From: Evernia prunastri
Lineage: Eukaryota > Ascomycota > Lecanoromycetes > Lecanorales > Parmeliaceae
NCBI GenBank assembly: GCA_003184365.1
Contig: NKYR01000021.1
Coordinates: forward strand, 309,232-373,231
Length of the DNA stretch: 64,000 nt
Direction of reading: 5' to 3'
Part shown: positions 12,255 to 23,593 of the stretch, in pieces
Layout: the number at the start of each line of letters is the position of its first letter
How positions within the stretch are numbered: the first letter of the stretch is position 1
Made by a program: the position numbers and the translations under genes
The notes under the pieces: generated by a model
What the model saw: only the letters and a program-made list of their open reading frames with translations
Database searches by the model: none
What the model was told of the DNA's origin: nothing

Positions 12255-12358
12255 TGGTCAGATGATCCTCTACGTTGTACTCGCGTATAATTCCTGGGCG
12301 TGAAATTCGACAAAGTAGTATCTCGACGTTTCGCTGCGCAGGAATATTGTATGTTGGA

Positions 12359-14347
12359 TCATAACACACCCCAACTTCCCAGGGGATCTTCACCGCCACC
12401 ATGCTCTCGCCGTTCCCGTTGGAGTTTCTTGACCCTTCTAACCAACGAGCCTACCGATATCGGACCAATGACAGTACAGAGGACGACTGACCATATCGCT
12501 ACAAAATAGATCTTCGAGCCGCTGTCTTCTTGAGCTGCCGGGTCATTCGGCGAGGCAAGTATATCTGTGCTCTCTGCTAAAGCTGCGATGAGAAATCCGA
12601 TCTCCCCTCTGGCCATCATCGCTGTCCCGACGATAGAAGCAGGATAGAGGGAGCGCGACTTCATCTTCGAGGCGCTTGCTTGTCGAGGTGTAGGGACTAC
12701 TGAGCTGATTTGCGGCACAGGGCCGCTCTGCGAGGGTCTGCCACTGGGCTGTCTCGGGCGTTGCTCGCCACCCGTGTCGGGAGCGTCGGGAACACCTGGT
12801 ATCGCTTTTGATCCTGGATCATCGGCTGTGCCACTTGTCTCTGACTTGAAACGCTTTGCAGATCTTGTCAATACTGAACGGCTCCTTTGAGATACACTTG
12901 AATGGCTTAGAAACGCTTTCATCTTTGACATCAGAACGCTGAAAGGGGCGCCGACACGGATGAGCCAGATCCCTGTCACAAGCTTCCCGATGAGCATTAA
13001 AATTGTAAAGACAATGCCACGCCAGATCACTGCACCGGTGAACATGTGTGTTACCGGGATAGAAAATCCAATCGAAGCCTAGAACATTCAGTCAGCGTTT
13101 ACACAATGAAGTCATCGGAAGCCATTGGCACTTGCAAAGAAGAATGGCTTCAGAATTGCTGCAACCGGTTGCCCAATGAACTTTCCGTAGGTATCTATTC
13201 CATTTAGCAAGCTTTGCCCCTGCTCTGTCTCGTGGCCCAGTCCAGCTGGTTGTTGGATTGCTTGAATACTGGCGGCTCCAGGTGTGGCCTCCTGTTCGTC
13301 TCTGTCTGTCGTCAGGATGGTTTCGTTTCTCATACTAATGATACCGTTTTCTTTCTGGGCACCTTTTGGTGCTGATCCCAACGGCATTGAATGCATCTCC
13401 TCGCTACGCCTACTCTTTTCGGTATTACCTGTCTCGGTATTACCTGATTGAGCAACCTCGGCATCATACCAGCTGATTGAAGCACCAGCAAGGTAAGCTG
13501 CGAACAGATTTGAGGTACCTGCATAGCTTGCTGCTGCCACGATCCCAAAGAGTAGAGCCATATGAGCAATAAGTGCAGCCTCATTGGGCTGCTTCCGGAT
13601 AGCACGCATCACTATCGATGAGCTAGGACTACCGACCAATGAGGAAATAGGCTTGACCAGATAACGGCAGGTCAAGAGAACGAAGATCGCCAGCCCGATG
13701 GAGACAAAGATGGATCTCACGACAGTTATTGCGTGGAAAGAAGAAGCACCTGAACCCAATTTGGAGATGACCTGAACCAGCACAAGACCAACAATATCGT
13801 CCATCATAGCTGCGCTGGTCAAGACAGTACCAATTCTCGTGTTGGTCAACCCGCTAGTATTCAGAATAGTAAACGTTGTGCCCAGGCTGGTGGAGCAGAG
13901 AGCTGCTCCTGCAGCAAACGCCTGCAAGGGCGTGGCAGATGCGAGACTTTGTAAGCTGAAAGAAAAAGCAATCGGCAAGCAGATGCCTGTCAGAGCCACA
14001 AGTAAGGAAAGGACGGCATTTGCTTTCAAAGAATTGAAGTTGGTGTTCAAGCCACCTTCATAAACCAGAAGAATCAGTCCGAGGTATCCTAGTTGTACGA
14101 TGGCTTGTTCGGTGTTTGTGTTCAGCCACTTGGCACCGGGTGTTCCGAAAGCTACGCCAATGAGCACTTGGCCAAGAAGACCACAGTATATAAGGCGATC
14201 GAGCGCGTGGTTGATGATATTCAAAAGAAGGAGAAAGGAAGAGAGGATGAGGATGGTGTTGACAGTTGGTTCTTGGTACGGCAGAGCTGCCACTACTGCA
14301 GAGTCATTCATCCCAATTGGAAGATGAAAAGTACGGATGCCAGGCAA
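12359..14347 (-). CDS. CPA2-family monovalent cation/proton antiporter with a GC-AG intron
   Basis: Membrane antiporter of the Kef/NapA-like CPA2 family, exchanging Na+ or K+ for H+. Exon 1 is 14347..13136 and exon 2 is 13078..12359, 643 residues. If the in-frame ATG 14311 (MNDSAVV) is the start, as usual in the family, it is 631. About a dozen hydrophobic helices are visible. Landmarks are GQVLIGVAFGTPG, LGLILLVYEGGL, the unwound-helix region around CSTSLGTTFTIL, MMDDIVGLV (the conserved acidic pair) and GEIGFLIAAL near the C-terminus. Two hydrophilic loops interrupt the helices. The intron (13135..13079, 57 nt) begins with GCAAGT rather than GT. Only this donor joins FFF to ASIGFSIPV, the conserved reading. 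The family call is firm. Confidence 0.88.
13079..13135 (-). other. GC-AG intron in antiporter gene
   Basis: Minus-strand intron of 57 nt with donor GCAAGT and acceptor TTCTAG. The only nearby GT lies in another phase and would destroy the conserved FFFASIGFSIPV sequence. The strong match of the other donor bases is typical of genuine GC-AG introns. Confidence 0.75.
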
Positions 14348-14605
14348 TCTATATACCTCTGATCCAGAATCATGGACATCTCATGCTGGAAGAAAAGGGG
14401 AGGTGGATCCTCGAATCATCTACAAACTTATCCGGAGGTGCAAAATTCTAACGCTGATAGGAGAAGGTACAACCGAGGGTCGTCTAGACTTGCCTCACAC
14501 TGGGATCACTATCACACTGAGACTGAGATCACTAAATTCTTAGTGAAATTCGAAGCCTCTGACCTACATCACCACACAGCTGACTGCGAGCCTTTGAGTG
14601 GCAAG

Positions 14606-15567
14606 ATGGCGGGACTTGTTGATCTATCAGTTGAGTTGATTGTCCTCATCGCTTCCAACATCCGTAAACCCTCTCATTTGCTCCAGCTAGCTCTACCAAC
14701 AAGAGCATTCATGTCATAGTCATGCAACACCTCTATGGAAACGTCACTTTCGACCACGACGACTATCCTCCCTTCCCAATCCTTTCACGGCAAGAGAACA
14801 ACGCCAATACACCTTCAGTCATCCAAGATGACGGCACGGCTCTTGACTCAAACATCTTACGCCTGTCTAACATGATTCTATTCAACACCCTTCCAGCAGG
14901 TCAGATTGTGACCCGTCTTACCTTCATCGTTAATATTACCCGCAATTGCAAGGGATTCCACATCTTGCTCTGCCTACTCCTGCCACAATTGTTTTCACTA
15001 AAAAATCTCACCCTGGAGTCCGTATCGGAAGACTTCCCTGCCTGGCAGCACGAACACTTCCCTTTCTATCCGCTACGAGCTGCTTTGAGCCACACAAGTC
15101 AGACATTACAAAGCCTTGACATGTTCTTCTCAATCGACTCCATTTTCAGTGACGGCCGGGCCATCGGCAGCCTGCGCCACTTCTCCAAGCTAAAGTATCT
15201 CTCGATCCAGGAAAGCGTCTTGCTAGGCCCCTCCAGGCCGGGTTCCCCATCTTTGGAATCCGTCTTACCACCAGGGCTGATAAGCTTGCGGCTGCAAGTG
15301 CCCGTGCTCCTTTGTTTGGAGACCAGCCTTTCTGAAGGAGGCCGCAACCTTCACGGCGTGCTTGAGAACTTTGTCAAGGACAACTTGAGAATCCCTCGTC
15401 AGACGGAGGAGGTTGTGGTTCAGTTGAATAATGAATTGTCATCCATCAATCCTATTTACCATACCACCCGGGTGCTTTGGGAAAAAAGGCTGCCGGATCT
15501 GAACGAGAAGGCGAGGCAAGGGGGTCTGGGTCTTAGATTTGTGCTAGACGCAATCTCTGGGGTGTGA
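14606..15567 (+). pseudogene. F-box-like protein gene with a single-base frame break
   Basis: ATG 14606 starts a typical short F-box (LVDLSVELIVLIASNI, then LLQLALPTRAF) but meets a stop at 14717..14719. The next frame opens at once with MQHLYGNVTFD and runs 281 codons to 15567. It has leucine-rich, irregular repeats of the kind found behind fungal F-boxes. No intron can bridge the gap because the two frames almost touch. One missing base around 14709 would join them. This is either a recent pseudogene or a base-calling error. If intact it would be about 320 residues: a presumed SCF ubiquitin-ligase substrate adapter. The gene is divergent from the antiporter, with about 260 bp between the starts. 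Confidence 0.6.
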
Positions 15568-16567
15568 AACGTTGGTCTTTCCATGGAAAATTCGTGACGG
15601 CCTCCCGAGCGGGCCACTTTCGACAGAGTTGAAGGATTCCTATCGTCATAGGGGAATCATTCAACACGATCAGACCGCGAAGTTGCAAGTCATCGAAGTC
15701 GGAGGACTGTGCGCCAATACCGCAAACACTTCTCCAATTAGAACATACCGTAATAGGTCATCAGGATAACGGCCAAGTCTATGATGAAGCTGCATACCTC
15801 TCGCTCTCTGTCATGGCATTTGAATCGCTCCACCAAAAAGGTGTCGACGTGACCCCTCTAAAACTCTGTATATTCCAGGCATAGGAGCATAGACCTCTTT
15901 CAAATTAGACAGATGTGAGCTTCTACATCCAGTCTCAACACGGTCTTTACTTGCGTCTATCATGAGTTACTTTTCTTCTTTTGGTGATACATCCGATCCC
16001 ATCATCCAGCCTCCTCTACCACCGAGGCTGCGTGGCAAGGCCATACCCCAGTGACGCAGTTCTCCCCATGACTGGCTCTGAGCACTAGTCAGCCACAATG
16101 AGCGCGAGGGTGTTGTCCAGGCCTGATATCGTTGGTCTTTCGCGGAATATGCCTGATGCTGACATTGAGCGGGAGTAGAGATCGGCGAAGAGGGCCGGAG
16201 GAGCTCGGGGTACAAAGGAAAGCAGATGCAGAGGACGAATCAGAGTTTTGTGCGTGTCCCGCCGCTGACGGAGGTTGGATCGTGCTGCTGGTGACCGAAG
16301 TCAGGACGAAGGGCGAGACAGCTAGGGTGTAGATAGGTAGACAGATAGTGAGGGCTCGGTATCAGGGTACAATGGCGTGGACAAAGGCGGATGAGATAAC
16401 GGTGGCTAAGGCCGGGGTGGAGACTGAAGACCGAGGTGCTACTGTTGGTGTGATTATAATAGTGAATGCTGACGACGTGATGATCAGACGCGTTGCGAAG
16501 GCGGACACTGGTGGCGCTGCACAATATCGATCTCGTGTGATGTAATATACACTTCAAAAGATAATCC
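15568..16567. other. Intergenic, no gene seen
   Basis: About 1 kb between two convergent genes. Short frames on the minus strand (15967..16215, 16240..16557) are low complexity and match no family. Confidence 0.5.
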
Positions 16568-17660
16568 TCACTCAGCTACTTCTCGCAGTAATCGCTCGTG
16601 AGCCTGCATCGCTTTCTTGGTATAGCCAGGCATATCTTTCCACTCCTGATCCTGTCCCAATGGTCCACCGTCGAAGACTTCCGTGGAAAACCAACCCCGG
16701 AAACCAGTCGCCAATACGGCCTTTGCAAAATCAACAACGGGAAGATAACCCCCGTCAAACGGCAGAGGCCTCAGACTGGAGCTCCACCTCGCTCTCGGCC
16801 TCATGCCGTTCTCATCAGCTTTCGGGTCCAAGGGTTCTTTCGGCTTGTATGCATCCGAGATTTGTAGTATGTAGATCTTTTCTGCTGGAATGGTGGCACT
16901 CAGGCTCTTCAGGCTTTCTTGGAACTTCGCCTGCAGATCTTCCCTCTTCACATCTCCCTCCAGCAGCCCGGAATTTGTGGTAGGATCTGCCCATTCCCCT
17001 CCAGCACTCTGGAAGGTATCGAGGCATAGGCCAAAGTTGGGACGATCAACTTTCTTTGCGATCTCCCACACATCCTTCCAGTCCGGAGCGTGTGTAGACC
17101 AGCACCAATTTTCATACGCAAGGCGGAAGTGGTGGGGAGCCAGTAGATCGGCAAGTTCTTTGAGGTCTGAAGTGACCACGTCGCGAGAGATGGGGATGGG
17201 GGAATCGGTGGAGCCGACCTAGAGGGTCGGCGTGTTAGCCAGGCGCAAGTCACAAATTATGAGACCCAAGTACCTGCAGCATATCCGTGCCCACAGCCTC
17301 CATTATCTTAATCCAACCCTTTGCACGCCGGAAAGCGTCCTTCCGCTCTTCTGACTGTGGCTTCCAGCCCTCGAAATTTGAGAACGGCTGTAGCATCACA
17401 ATTTTGAGCCCCAACTCCTTGCACATCCTCTTGACCTCTAATCCAGCATTGCACAGCACATCAAAGTCTTGAGGGCCCACGTCCTTGCCGAGGTTTTTGG
17501 ATGCGAAGGAGAGTAGATCTGGGAAGCCAAGTTCGATACCCTGAAAGCCGGCAGCGGCAATTGCTTCTAGCTTCTTGTCCAATGGGCGGTCGGGTGTGCC
17601 AACGGATACTGTTGCATAGCAAGTGGGTATTTTAGAGGGTGAATCCTTAGAGATGGACAT
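16568..17660 (-). CDS. Xylose-isomerase-like TIM-barrel enzyme, 3-dehydroshikimate dehydratase-like
   Basis: Exon 1 is 17660..17274, the intron 17273..17219 (55 nt, GTACTT to TAG) and exon 2 17218..16568, giving 345 residues. The fold is a sugar-phosphate isomerase/epimerase barrel. The N-terminus has AAAGFQGIELGFPDLLSFA. Metal-ligand regions are visible in order: AYENWCWS (Glu), GLCLDTFQSAG (Asp), ILQISDAY (Gln/Asp) and WFSTEVFDGG (Glu). This layout and the spacing match fungal 3-dehydroshikimate dehydratases of the quinate pathway (Qa-4/QutC type) and related barrels. No other quinate-pathway gene is adjacent, so the substrate is not certain. The enzyme is soluble and needs a divalent metal. 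Confidence 0.8.
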
Positions 17661-18236
17661 GTTGTCAGTGTCTGCGTGCGTTTCGGAAGGAAGTAGGAAG
17701 TTGGTAGGGGTGGTGGTGGAATGGAGATGGTCGTGAACTTTGACAGAGTTGGCTTCAATTCAAGTCAATCGCACATTAGAAGAAGTCTTTCACTTGGGTT
17801 TTGAATGATGGAGAAGCATTGTGTTCTCCATGTGTTTGATGAGGACTGTTCCCCATATCGTCATTGCTTGTGGCGACGTCATGCTGTAGGCCGCACAATT
17901 CGATGATGGGAAGTTCCGTCCCGCAGCTAATCTGGATGGCAATGGCAATGGCAATGGCATTTGGCAACCAACATTGTTATGGAAATCGTTGGCAATGGAG
18001 TAATAGCGCAAAAGTACGATCTATCGACAAGATATGCTTCTACCGCTGTGAAACCCCGAACTTTTCTAGACCTCAGGTGGCGTTCCCCCCATGCAATGGT
18101 GCAAGATACCTCCATCACTTCATGACGCACACGAAGCAAAGTAGACTACGAGTCACTAAAATATGAGTAATTTGAAGAAAAAATTTCCTTCTCCTCAGCG
18201 CCTCGCTATACATCTTCATACTCTTCTACCATCAGC
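17661..18236. other. Divergent promoter region
   Basis: About 580 bp between the starts of the TIM-barrel gene (minus) and the hemerythrin gene (plus). It holds promoters for both and a small hexanucleotide repeat. No coding sequence is supported. Confidence 0.55.
17936..17959. repeat. Hexanucleotide repeat (atggca) x4
   Basis: Four perfect head-to-tail copies of atggca lie in the divergent promoter region. It is a simple microsatellite with no visible role. Confidence 0.9.
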
Positions 18237-18963
18237 ATGTCAGCTCTGGAACCTGTCGTAGCAAAGCTCTCCGGTGACCCCGCCCACGACGAGAACCAAC
18301 GAACCATCTCTGAGGCCATTGGTGCTGACCACGGAGCCATCGACCAATACGCCGAAAATATTAAGACTGCGAGCACGTTGCAAGAGAAGATCAAATGGAG
18401 GAACCAGTTCACTTGGGCCCTTGCTCGCCATGCAGTCAGTGAGGAGCTGACTCTGTATCCGGTCATGGAGGAGAAGCTTGGTCAGCAGGGGAAAGAGCTG
18501 GCCGACGTTGACCGCGAGCAGCATATGGCGGTTAGTCTCCGTTCCCACCAAAGTCCACTCAATCTGGATCCTGACTAACAGTTACCAGGTCAAAAAGGAC
18601 CTCTACCAACTTCAAGACATGTCTCCCGACAGCAAGGACTTCTTTCCCCTTCTTAACACCCTCCTGACGGACCTCCACGAGCACATCGAGCACGAAAGTA
18701 AGGAGGATATGCCCAGGCTCGAAGACATCTTGACAAGGGAGGAAAGCAAGAGTCTGGCCAACTACTTCGAGAAGACGAAGCTTATACTTCCTACACGGTC
18801 CCACCCGTCAGCGCCAAACAAGCCATACTTTGAGAACTTTGCGGCGATGCTTGCGGCTCCGATTGATAAGTTCATGGATCTATTGAGGGCGTTTCCGGAG
18901 GAGGGGAAGCTTGGAGATTTGTTGTCGGCAAATGATGCGCCGGCAGTGGTTCAGAAGAGCTAG
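18237..18963 (+). CDS. Hemerythrin HHE-domain protein
   Basis: Exon 1 is 18237..18530, the intron 18531..18588 (58 nt, GTTAGT to CAG) and exon 2 18589..18963, giving 222 residues. The product is a four-helix HHE cation-binding protein that would hold a di-iron site and bind oxygen or sense redox state and iron. Ligand-type histidines and acids are spaced through the helices: GADHGAIDQY, ARHAVSEEL, EQHMAVKKDL after the splice, and LHEHIEHESKEDMP. A Pro/Asn-containing C-terminal extension follows the domain. No signal peptide is seen, so it is probably cytosolic or mitochondrial. The family is certain; the physiological role is not. Confidence 0.9.
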
Positions 18964-19798
18964 CCGGACATGGCTCCTGAGGATTTGACGAACTTGTTGC
19001 TTAGGCATAGAAGAACATATCGACTACTCTGTTACACCAAACTGATGCCCTCGCTTGTGTATGCCTGGGGAATGCGGCTTCTCGCAGTCACGTCCCCCAT
19101 CACCCAAACTCCTTCCCTGAGAGACATCACATCAGATTTGAATGAAACATGATCAAAGTCACTACATGCCCACCCCATCCTTTCTCACCATCATACGCGT
19201 TACTTACTTCGAAAGAAAATAAATCATGTTGCATTACTTATTCCCGCTGCGTCCAATTTATTATTGACATGCCTTATCTTTCACTTGTATCTTGACGTGA
19301 CTATCCAGGCGCACTTGTTGCTCTTACGGAATAAATCCTCACTTGGGAAAAGCTTTACCTCAAAAAATCAACAAGTTCACGGCTCTCCAGCTTTTGAAAC
19401 AAATTTTCTCAAGATCCGTTCAGACCTCACTCACCTTGCGCTCCGTGTCGAACTACAACAACCGTCCAACCCCTCAACAATCTCGCGCCCTTCGCTTGGT
19501 ACTGCAGCATTTCAGTCTACAGAAGTTTACTTCAAGTCCTTCTCAAATTGACGTTGATGCTTGCCTCGTCACCTTCGAATGCATCTCACCTTGAGCCACA
19601 GCATCATCCTGCACTCCAAGTCTCCAATCCTTCGGTAGTCTCACAAAAATTCTTTGACCTCAAAAGAAGCTTCATCTAATTTCAAACCCTACCTTGCCAT
19701 CCGCAAGACTCATCAAGATAATAGATCCTCACTCCCAGAAACCACGACAAGCATTCAGGGATACACCCTTCTTCGCTATATTCTTACGATCAATCTAG
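18964..19798. other. Intergenic / 5' region of RING gene
   Basis: About 830 bp, pyrimidine-rich toward the right (19380..19790), as is common in fungal promoters and 5' leaders. No supported coding frame. Confidence 0.5.
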
Positions 19799-21281
19799 AT
19801 GGACGACAAAGTCGTCATCGATTGCATCGGCCCCTCGGTCCTCACCATCGCCATTAGCGGCGCTACTCACAGCGTACCCATCGCAACAGATGTGATCAAA
19901 GTCAGTGGGTTGGGCCAGGGAGTTGATCACAATTTGGATTGCCTTCCACTCATCCATGACGCTGCTGCCCTAGCAGGGAGGTTGAATATTTGTGACGGGG
20001 CAGGGAAAATGATCTACTGTTGGATTGCCTTCCACTCATCCATGACGCTGCTGCCCTAGCAGGGAGGTTGAATATTTGTGACGGGGCAGGGAAAATGATC
20101 TACTGTTGGCGGTCATCGATTATGCTGCAATCGATGCCCACAGCTTTCATTCAAGAAAGAGACGAGCTTCCTTCATCCAGTCCATTGCCGCGAGCCCCAC
20201 GGACAGAGATTACCACATCCCACTCAAGTATTCTTTCTCGTCAAACTAGCGGATCTAAGAAGCATCGCGGCACCTCTGTGCGTGCAGGAGACACAAGTGG
20301 CCTACCCACCAGTAAGTCGTTTTGACTAGGTTTCCTTTTTGTGCAATCGCTAAATGCGAGATAGAATCATGCACGTCTACAGCAACGATTTCCAGCGGCA
20401 AGTCCAGAAGTAACATGACCAAGCCCCCAGACAACACCTTTGAGGACATTGTGAAAGAATCTGTCGAGGAGTCTAAGAGCCCTGGAAATCAGGAACTCGT
20501 CGTCAGACTTTTGGGGTATTTACAAGGCTTGAAGAGAAAGGACGAATGGGCCGAATTGCAAGAGGGCACTCTCTGTCAGAGATGCAGAGTTGAGCTCACT
20601 GAATCGGTGATGTCTGGCTCGGTGATTACCAATTGTCTTCATGTGTTTTGCAAGGAATGCTTAGAGCATTTACAGAACGAGGCAGCCGAACAAGATCAGA
20701 AGGAGATATCTTGCCCAAAATGCGAGGAGAGTATAATGGATACCCAATCTTACGTGGACACTTTGTGCAAGGTTGGGCAGCACATTGATAAGGAGACTCG
20801 TCGCAAGACCGAGGGAAGCTACAAGAACCTCGAGGACGAGGCCACGGGCCAACAAACCTCAGGATTCACGGTAGCCCAGACGGAGTTCCTCGTCAATTCG
20901 ATCAACAGCCTGTCGAGGGTGGGTGGGGATGATTTCCAGTTACATCTCAACACCATGAAGAGCAAACTTCGCGATGGACTTTATCCTTCCATCGAGACAC
21001 TCAAGGCAGATTTCGATCGATTGGAGCACGCCTCTGTAGTCGAAAACGGTCACCACCACGGACGCACAGTGCTGGCTCGAAACATTCGGGCTTCTTTCGA
21101 TTTCTGCATGACCGAATATCCTGGACATGGTGGTGAGGAATCCACAGCTCGAAAGAAAACGAAGACAGCGCGGTCCAAGACCCCGGCTGCTCAAACGCCC
21201 ACTCGAGCACCGGCATCTTCCCCTCCGCGTGCAGCAAAGACGGCAATGAAAGATCGGAAATATCCTAGAGATCACTGGTAG
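19799..21281 (+). CDS. RING-finger protein gene interrupted by an 86-bp tandem duplication
   Basis: The reading frame starts at ATG 19799, runs into a perfect 86-bp duplication (19934..20105), and continues afterwards in the frame expected without the extra copy. If the extra 86 nt are removed as an intron (19981..20066), exons are 19799..19980, 20067..20311 and 20383..21281. The last intron is 20312..20382, starting GTAAGT. The product is 441 residues. A different acceptor at 20364 would add six residues. The C3HC4 RING lies in the last exon: CQRC, then CLHVFCKECL, then CPKCEES. A basic Pro/Ala/Thr-rich tail follows. The product is probably a nuclear or cytosolic E3 ubiquitin ligase. Without splicing of the duplication it would be truncated near residue 87. 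Confidence 0.65.
19934..20105. repeat. Perfect 86-bp tandem duplication, two copies
   Basis: Copy 1 is 19934..20019 and copy 2 is 20020..20105. The copies are identical, and the first four bases of the unit recur after copy 2. The length is not a multiple of three. Each copy contains AGGT, so an 86-nt GT-AG segment (19981..20066) is created between the copies. Confidence 0.95.
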
Positions 21282-21524
21282 TTGTGGGAAAATATTGTCC
21301 TATGACTGATTGCCCACGGATAGAGACATTTGCAGAGTGGAAAGGTGCTATCACCATCACTGATGAACTAGATTTGGAAATTATGAAGAATAGACATACA
21401 TCAAAATTGGAGCAAGCTTGTCCCTTTTCGAGTGTCCCTTTTTGAAAATTGTATACGCTGATACTCACTGGCGCCCCTTTTTTCCCACATGACTCCATAG
21501 AATCGAGCAAGCGGTTGCGTCTCT

Positions 21525-22800
21525 TCAAACAGGCAAAAGATCATCCTTGCCCTTAGTCCACTCCTCACAACTCGCCACAATGCTCTCCTGACCCCTCATC
21601 ACCCTTCCCCCTCCCCTCGCAGCGGCCATGGCTCCTCCTCCGATTCTCCTGTCATAATCCACCACCAACACCACCCACCCATCACCTGCCCCCTTTCGTC
21701 TCAAACACCCACGGAAAGCTAGTCCCGAGATCGAGTACCTAACATCCGCCATCCGCGTCTAGGGATGCGTTGGCGGCAGCGCTCGGAGCTTGGAGGGTAA
21801 CGTCGGTGGTACTTATGGCGGAATGGTAGGCGGAGAGGTAGTTGTCCGTGAGGGCGTTTGGGTTCTGGGTAAGAGGATGGCCTCGGAGGTAATGGTTCTC
21901 GACCCTGACGAGGGCGAAGCTTGGGAAGGCGGTGGAGAGGGGGCGTTTTGGGGAGTGGTATTGAGGAGCGGACGGCTGCTGATTTCGGGGGTCGGAACGC
22001 GGGTTTGGGGAGGGGATGGCGAAAGGGCACGGTGTAGTTGGAGACGATAATGGGGAAGGAGATGAGTAGAAGGCGATGAAGATATTTCAGCTCGGTAGAG
22101 GTACATTTTGAGTATGAGCGACTGAGCAGCGGAAATAGTACATATCTAATCAAAAGCGCAAAAGCCGCAATAATGAGATCGTCATAGCGGTTATCAATGG
22201 CTTTGAGGTCGCGGAAGTGGCGGTCTTTGCTGAGACTTCCTACGATAAACCGTAGAATACCCTGCCTTTTGAGATCTTGCAGATCTAACCCGAGGCCATA
22301 GTCGGCCCTATAAGCATTCAGAAATAAGAAGTTTTATGGCCTGCTGGAAGCGGATTCGGACGTGATTTCGATATGAGGCTCTGTACAAATCCAACGACTT
22401 CTGTATCGTCTCCGTTGTATTCATTCCGTCTATGAAAGAGAGAGCCAAAGCGTGTAAAACCCGATCATCGCATCCTAAAACATTGAGTGCGTCCAGAATC
22501 TTCTCTTGATGTAGTCGTTTTCTGCGGATTGAGCTGGAGGTAAAATAAGGAACTGCTGGAGCATAGGATATAGTGAAGTCTGAAGAAGATCGTGCGGAGA
22601 CTCCTTATATATGAAAATCCGCGTTCCAGAAGAAGTGACTGGCTACCTTGAATCGCTTTTCGCTCACCCGTGAGTGAAATGCCTTCCGTGTCCTAGAAGC
22701 GTTAACGACAAACTTCGAACGCAGCTTTCTCAATGACTCAACAAATGCCATTGCGCGTTTCTCGCAATTGTAGTATGTGAATCCCTGCGAGTCCGACTGG
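21525..22800 (-). pseudogene. Unrecognised minus-strand gene with interrupted frames
   Basis: I cannot name the family. Several coding-like segments follow one another on the minus strand but lie in different frames. At 22790..22630 is YYNCEKRAMAFVESLRKLRS, with an internal ATG at 22751. At 22604..22308 is SYAPAVPYF, then LHQEKILDALNVLGCDDRVL. At 22306..22100 is ADYGLGLDLQDLKRQGILRF, then NRYDDLIIAAFALL. At 21900..21680 is SLDADGGC, a stop, then VLDLGTSFPWVFETKG. At 21690..21525 is GDGWVVLVVDYDRR to a stop. Some joins could be introns. The last switch sits in a G homopolymer and needs a one-base change, and a TAG interrupts the fourth segment. The picture is a decaying gene or one damaged by sequencing errors. 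Confidence 0.4.
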
Positions 22801-23593
22801 ACTTACTCGTAGGCGTGCGAACGGCCACTTAAAGGGTCATCTACTGAGCCTCAACTGTATATCTCAATCTTTCAAAAAGCGTTGTAAAACAGGCGCTTTC
22901 GATAACCTCCAATTGCCTCGCGTACCAATCCCCCCCCACGGCTCCAGAGCGATCATCACGTTCATGGGATTCCTTGGAGGCGGACTATTGTAGTCCCCAT
23001 AATCCCTGGAGTCTTTGAAAATCATAGAAGTGGTCCGCTTGATTCTTGCTCGGTATATCAGACCAGAAATGGCTCTCGATAATTTCCTACAGAGCAATGG
23101 CATTCTTCGACTGTTGGTCTCTCTGGCTGATGTCATCAATCGTATAGATGGCAATATCTGCATGTTCGGTAGAACGGTTGACAGATGGAAGAGAACTTCC
23201 GACAGTCAGATTGGTTATACATTCTTTATGGCGCTTGATCTCATTCTCTTTCCACCTAGCCTCATTGCTTAGCGGAGGTTCTGCTTATGCATACAGACAA
23301 GAGCTCCTCTCCAAGGATCTTGCAGCGGTATTAGACCGAGCTCTGCTTTTGACGTCACTTTGGTCTATGACAGTCACCCGGAAATGTCCAAGAAGTACTG
23401 TGTGTGCGCGCGCTGTCTTGAGTCACCGTTTGACGAGGTCTTGACAAGCCTTGGCATGTTCGGGTGGGGCAGTCTCTGTTGCGTGGTCACGTGACTTCGG
23501 GCCTGGATCAAACATCGCGCTTCCATCCGAAGCATTCAATTTTTCCCACTCGTGCTCCTTCACTTGTGTAACAATCGAGATCAACGAGCTTTG
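22801..23593. other. Intergenic, divergent
   Basis: About 790 bp between the broken minus-strand gene and the plus-strand F-box gene. Short frames (22864..23163 minus, 23015..23272 plus) overlap each other and have no recognised motif. Confidence 0.4.

Noticed and set aside
14705..14725. Possible intron between the two parts of the first F-box gene
   Set aside because: The open frames nearly touch, and a GT-AG pair here would be far below the minimum intron size.
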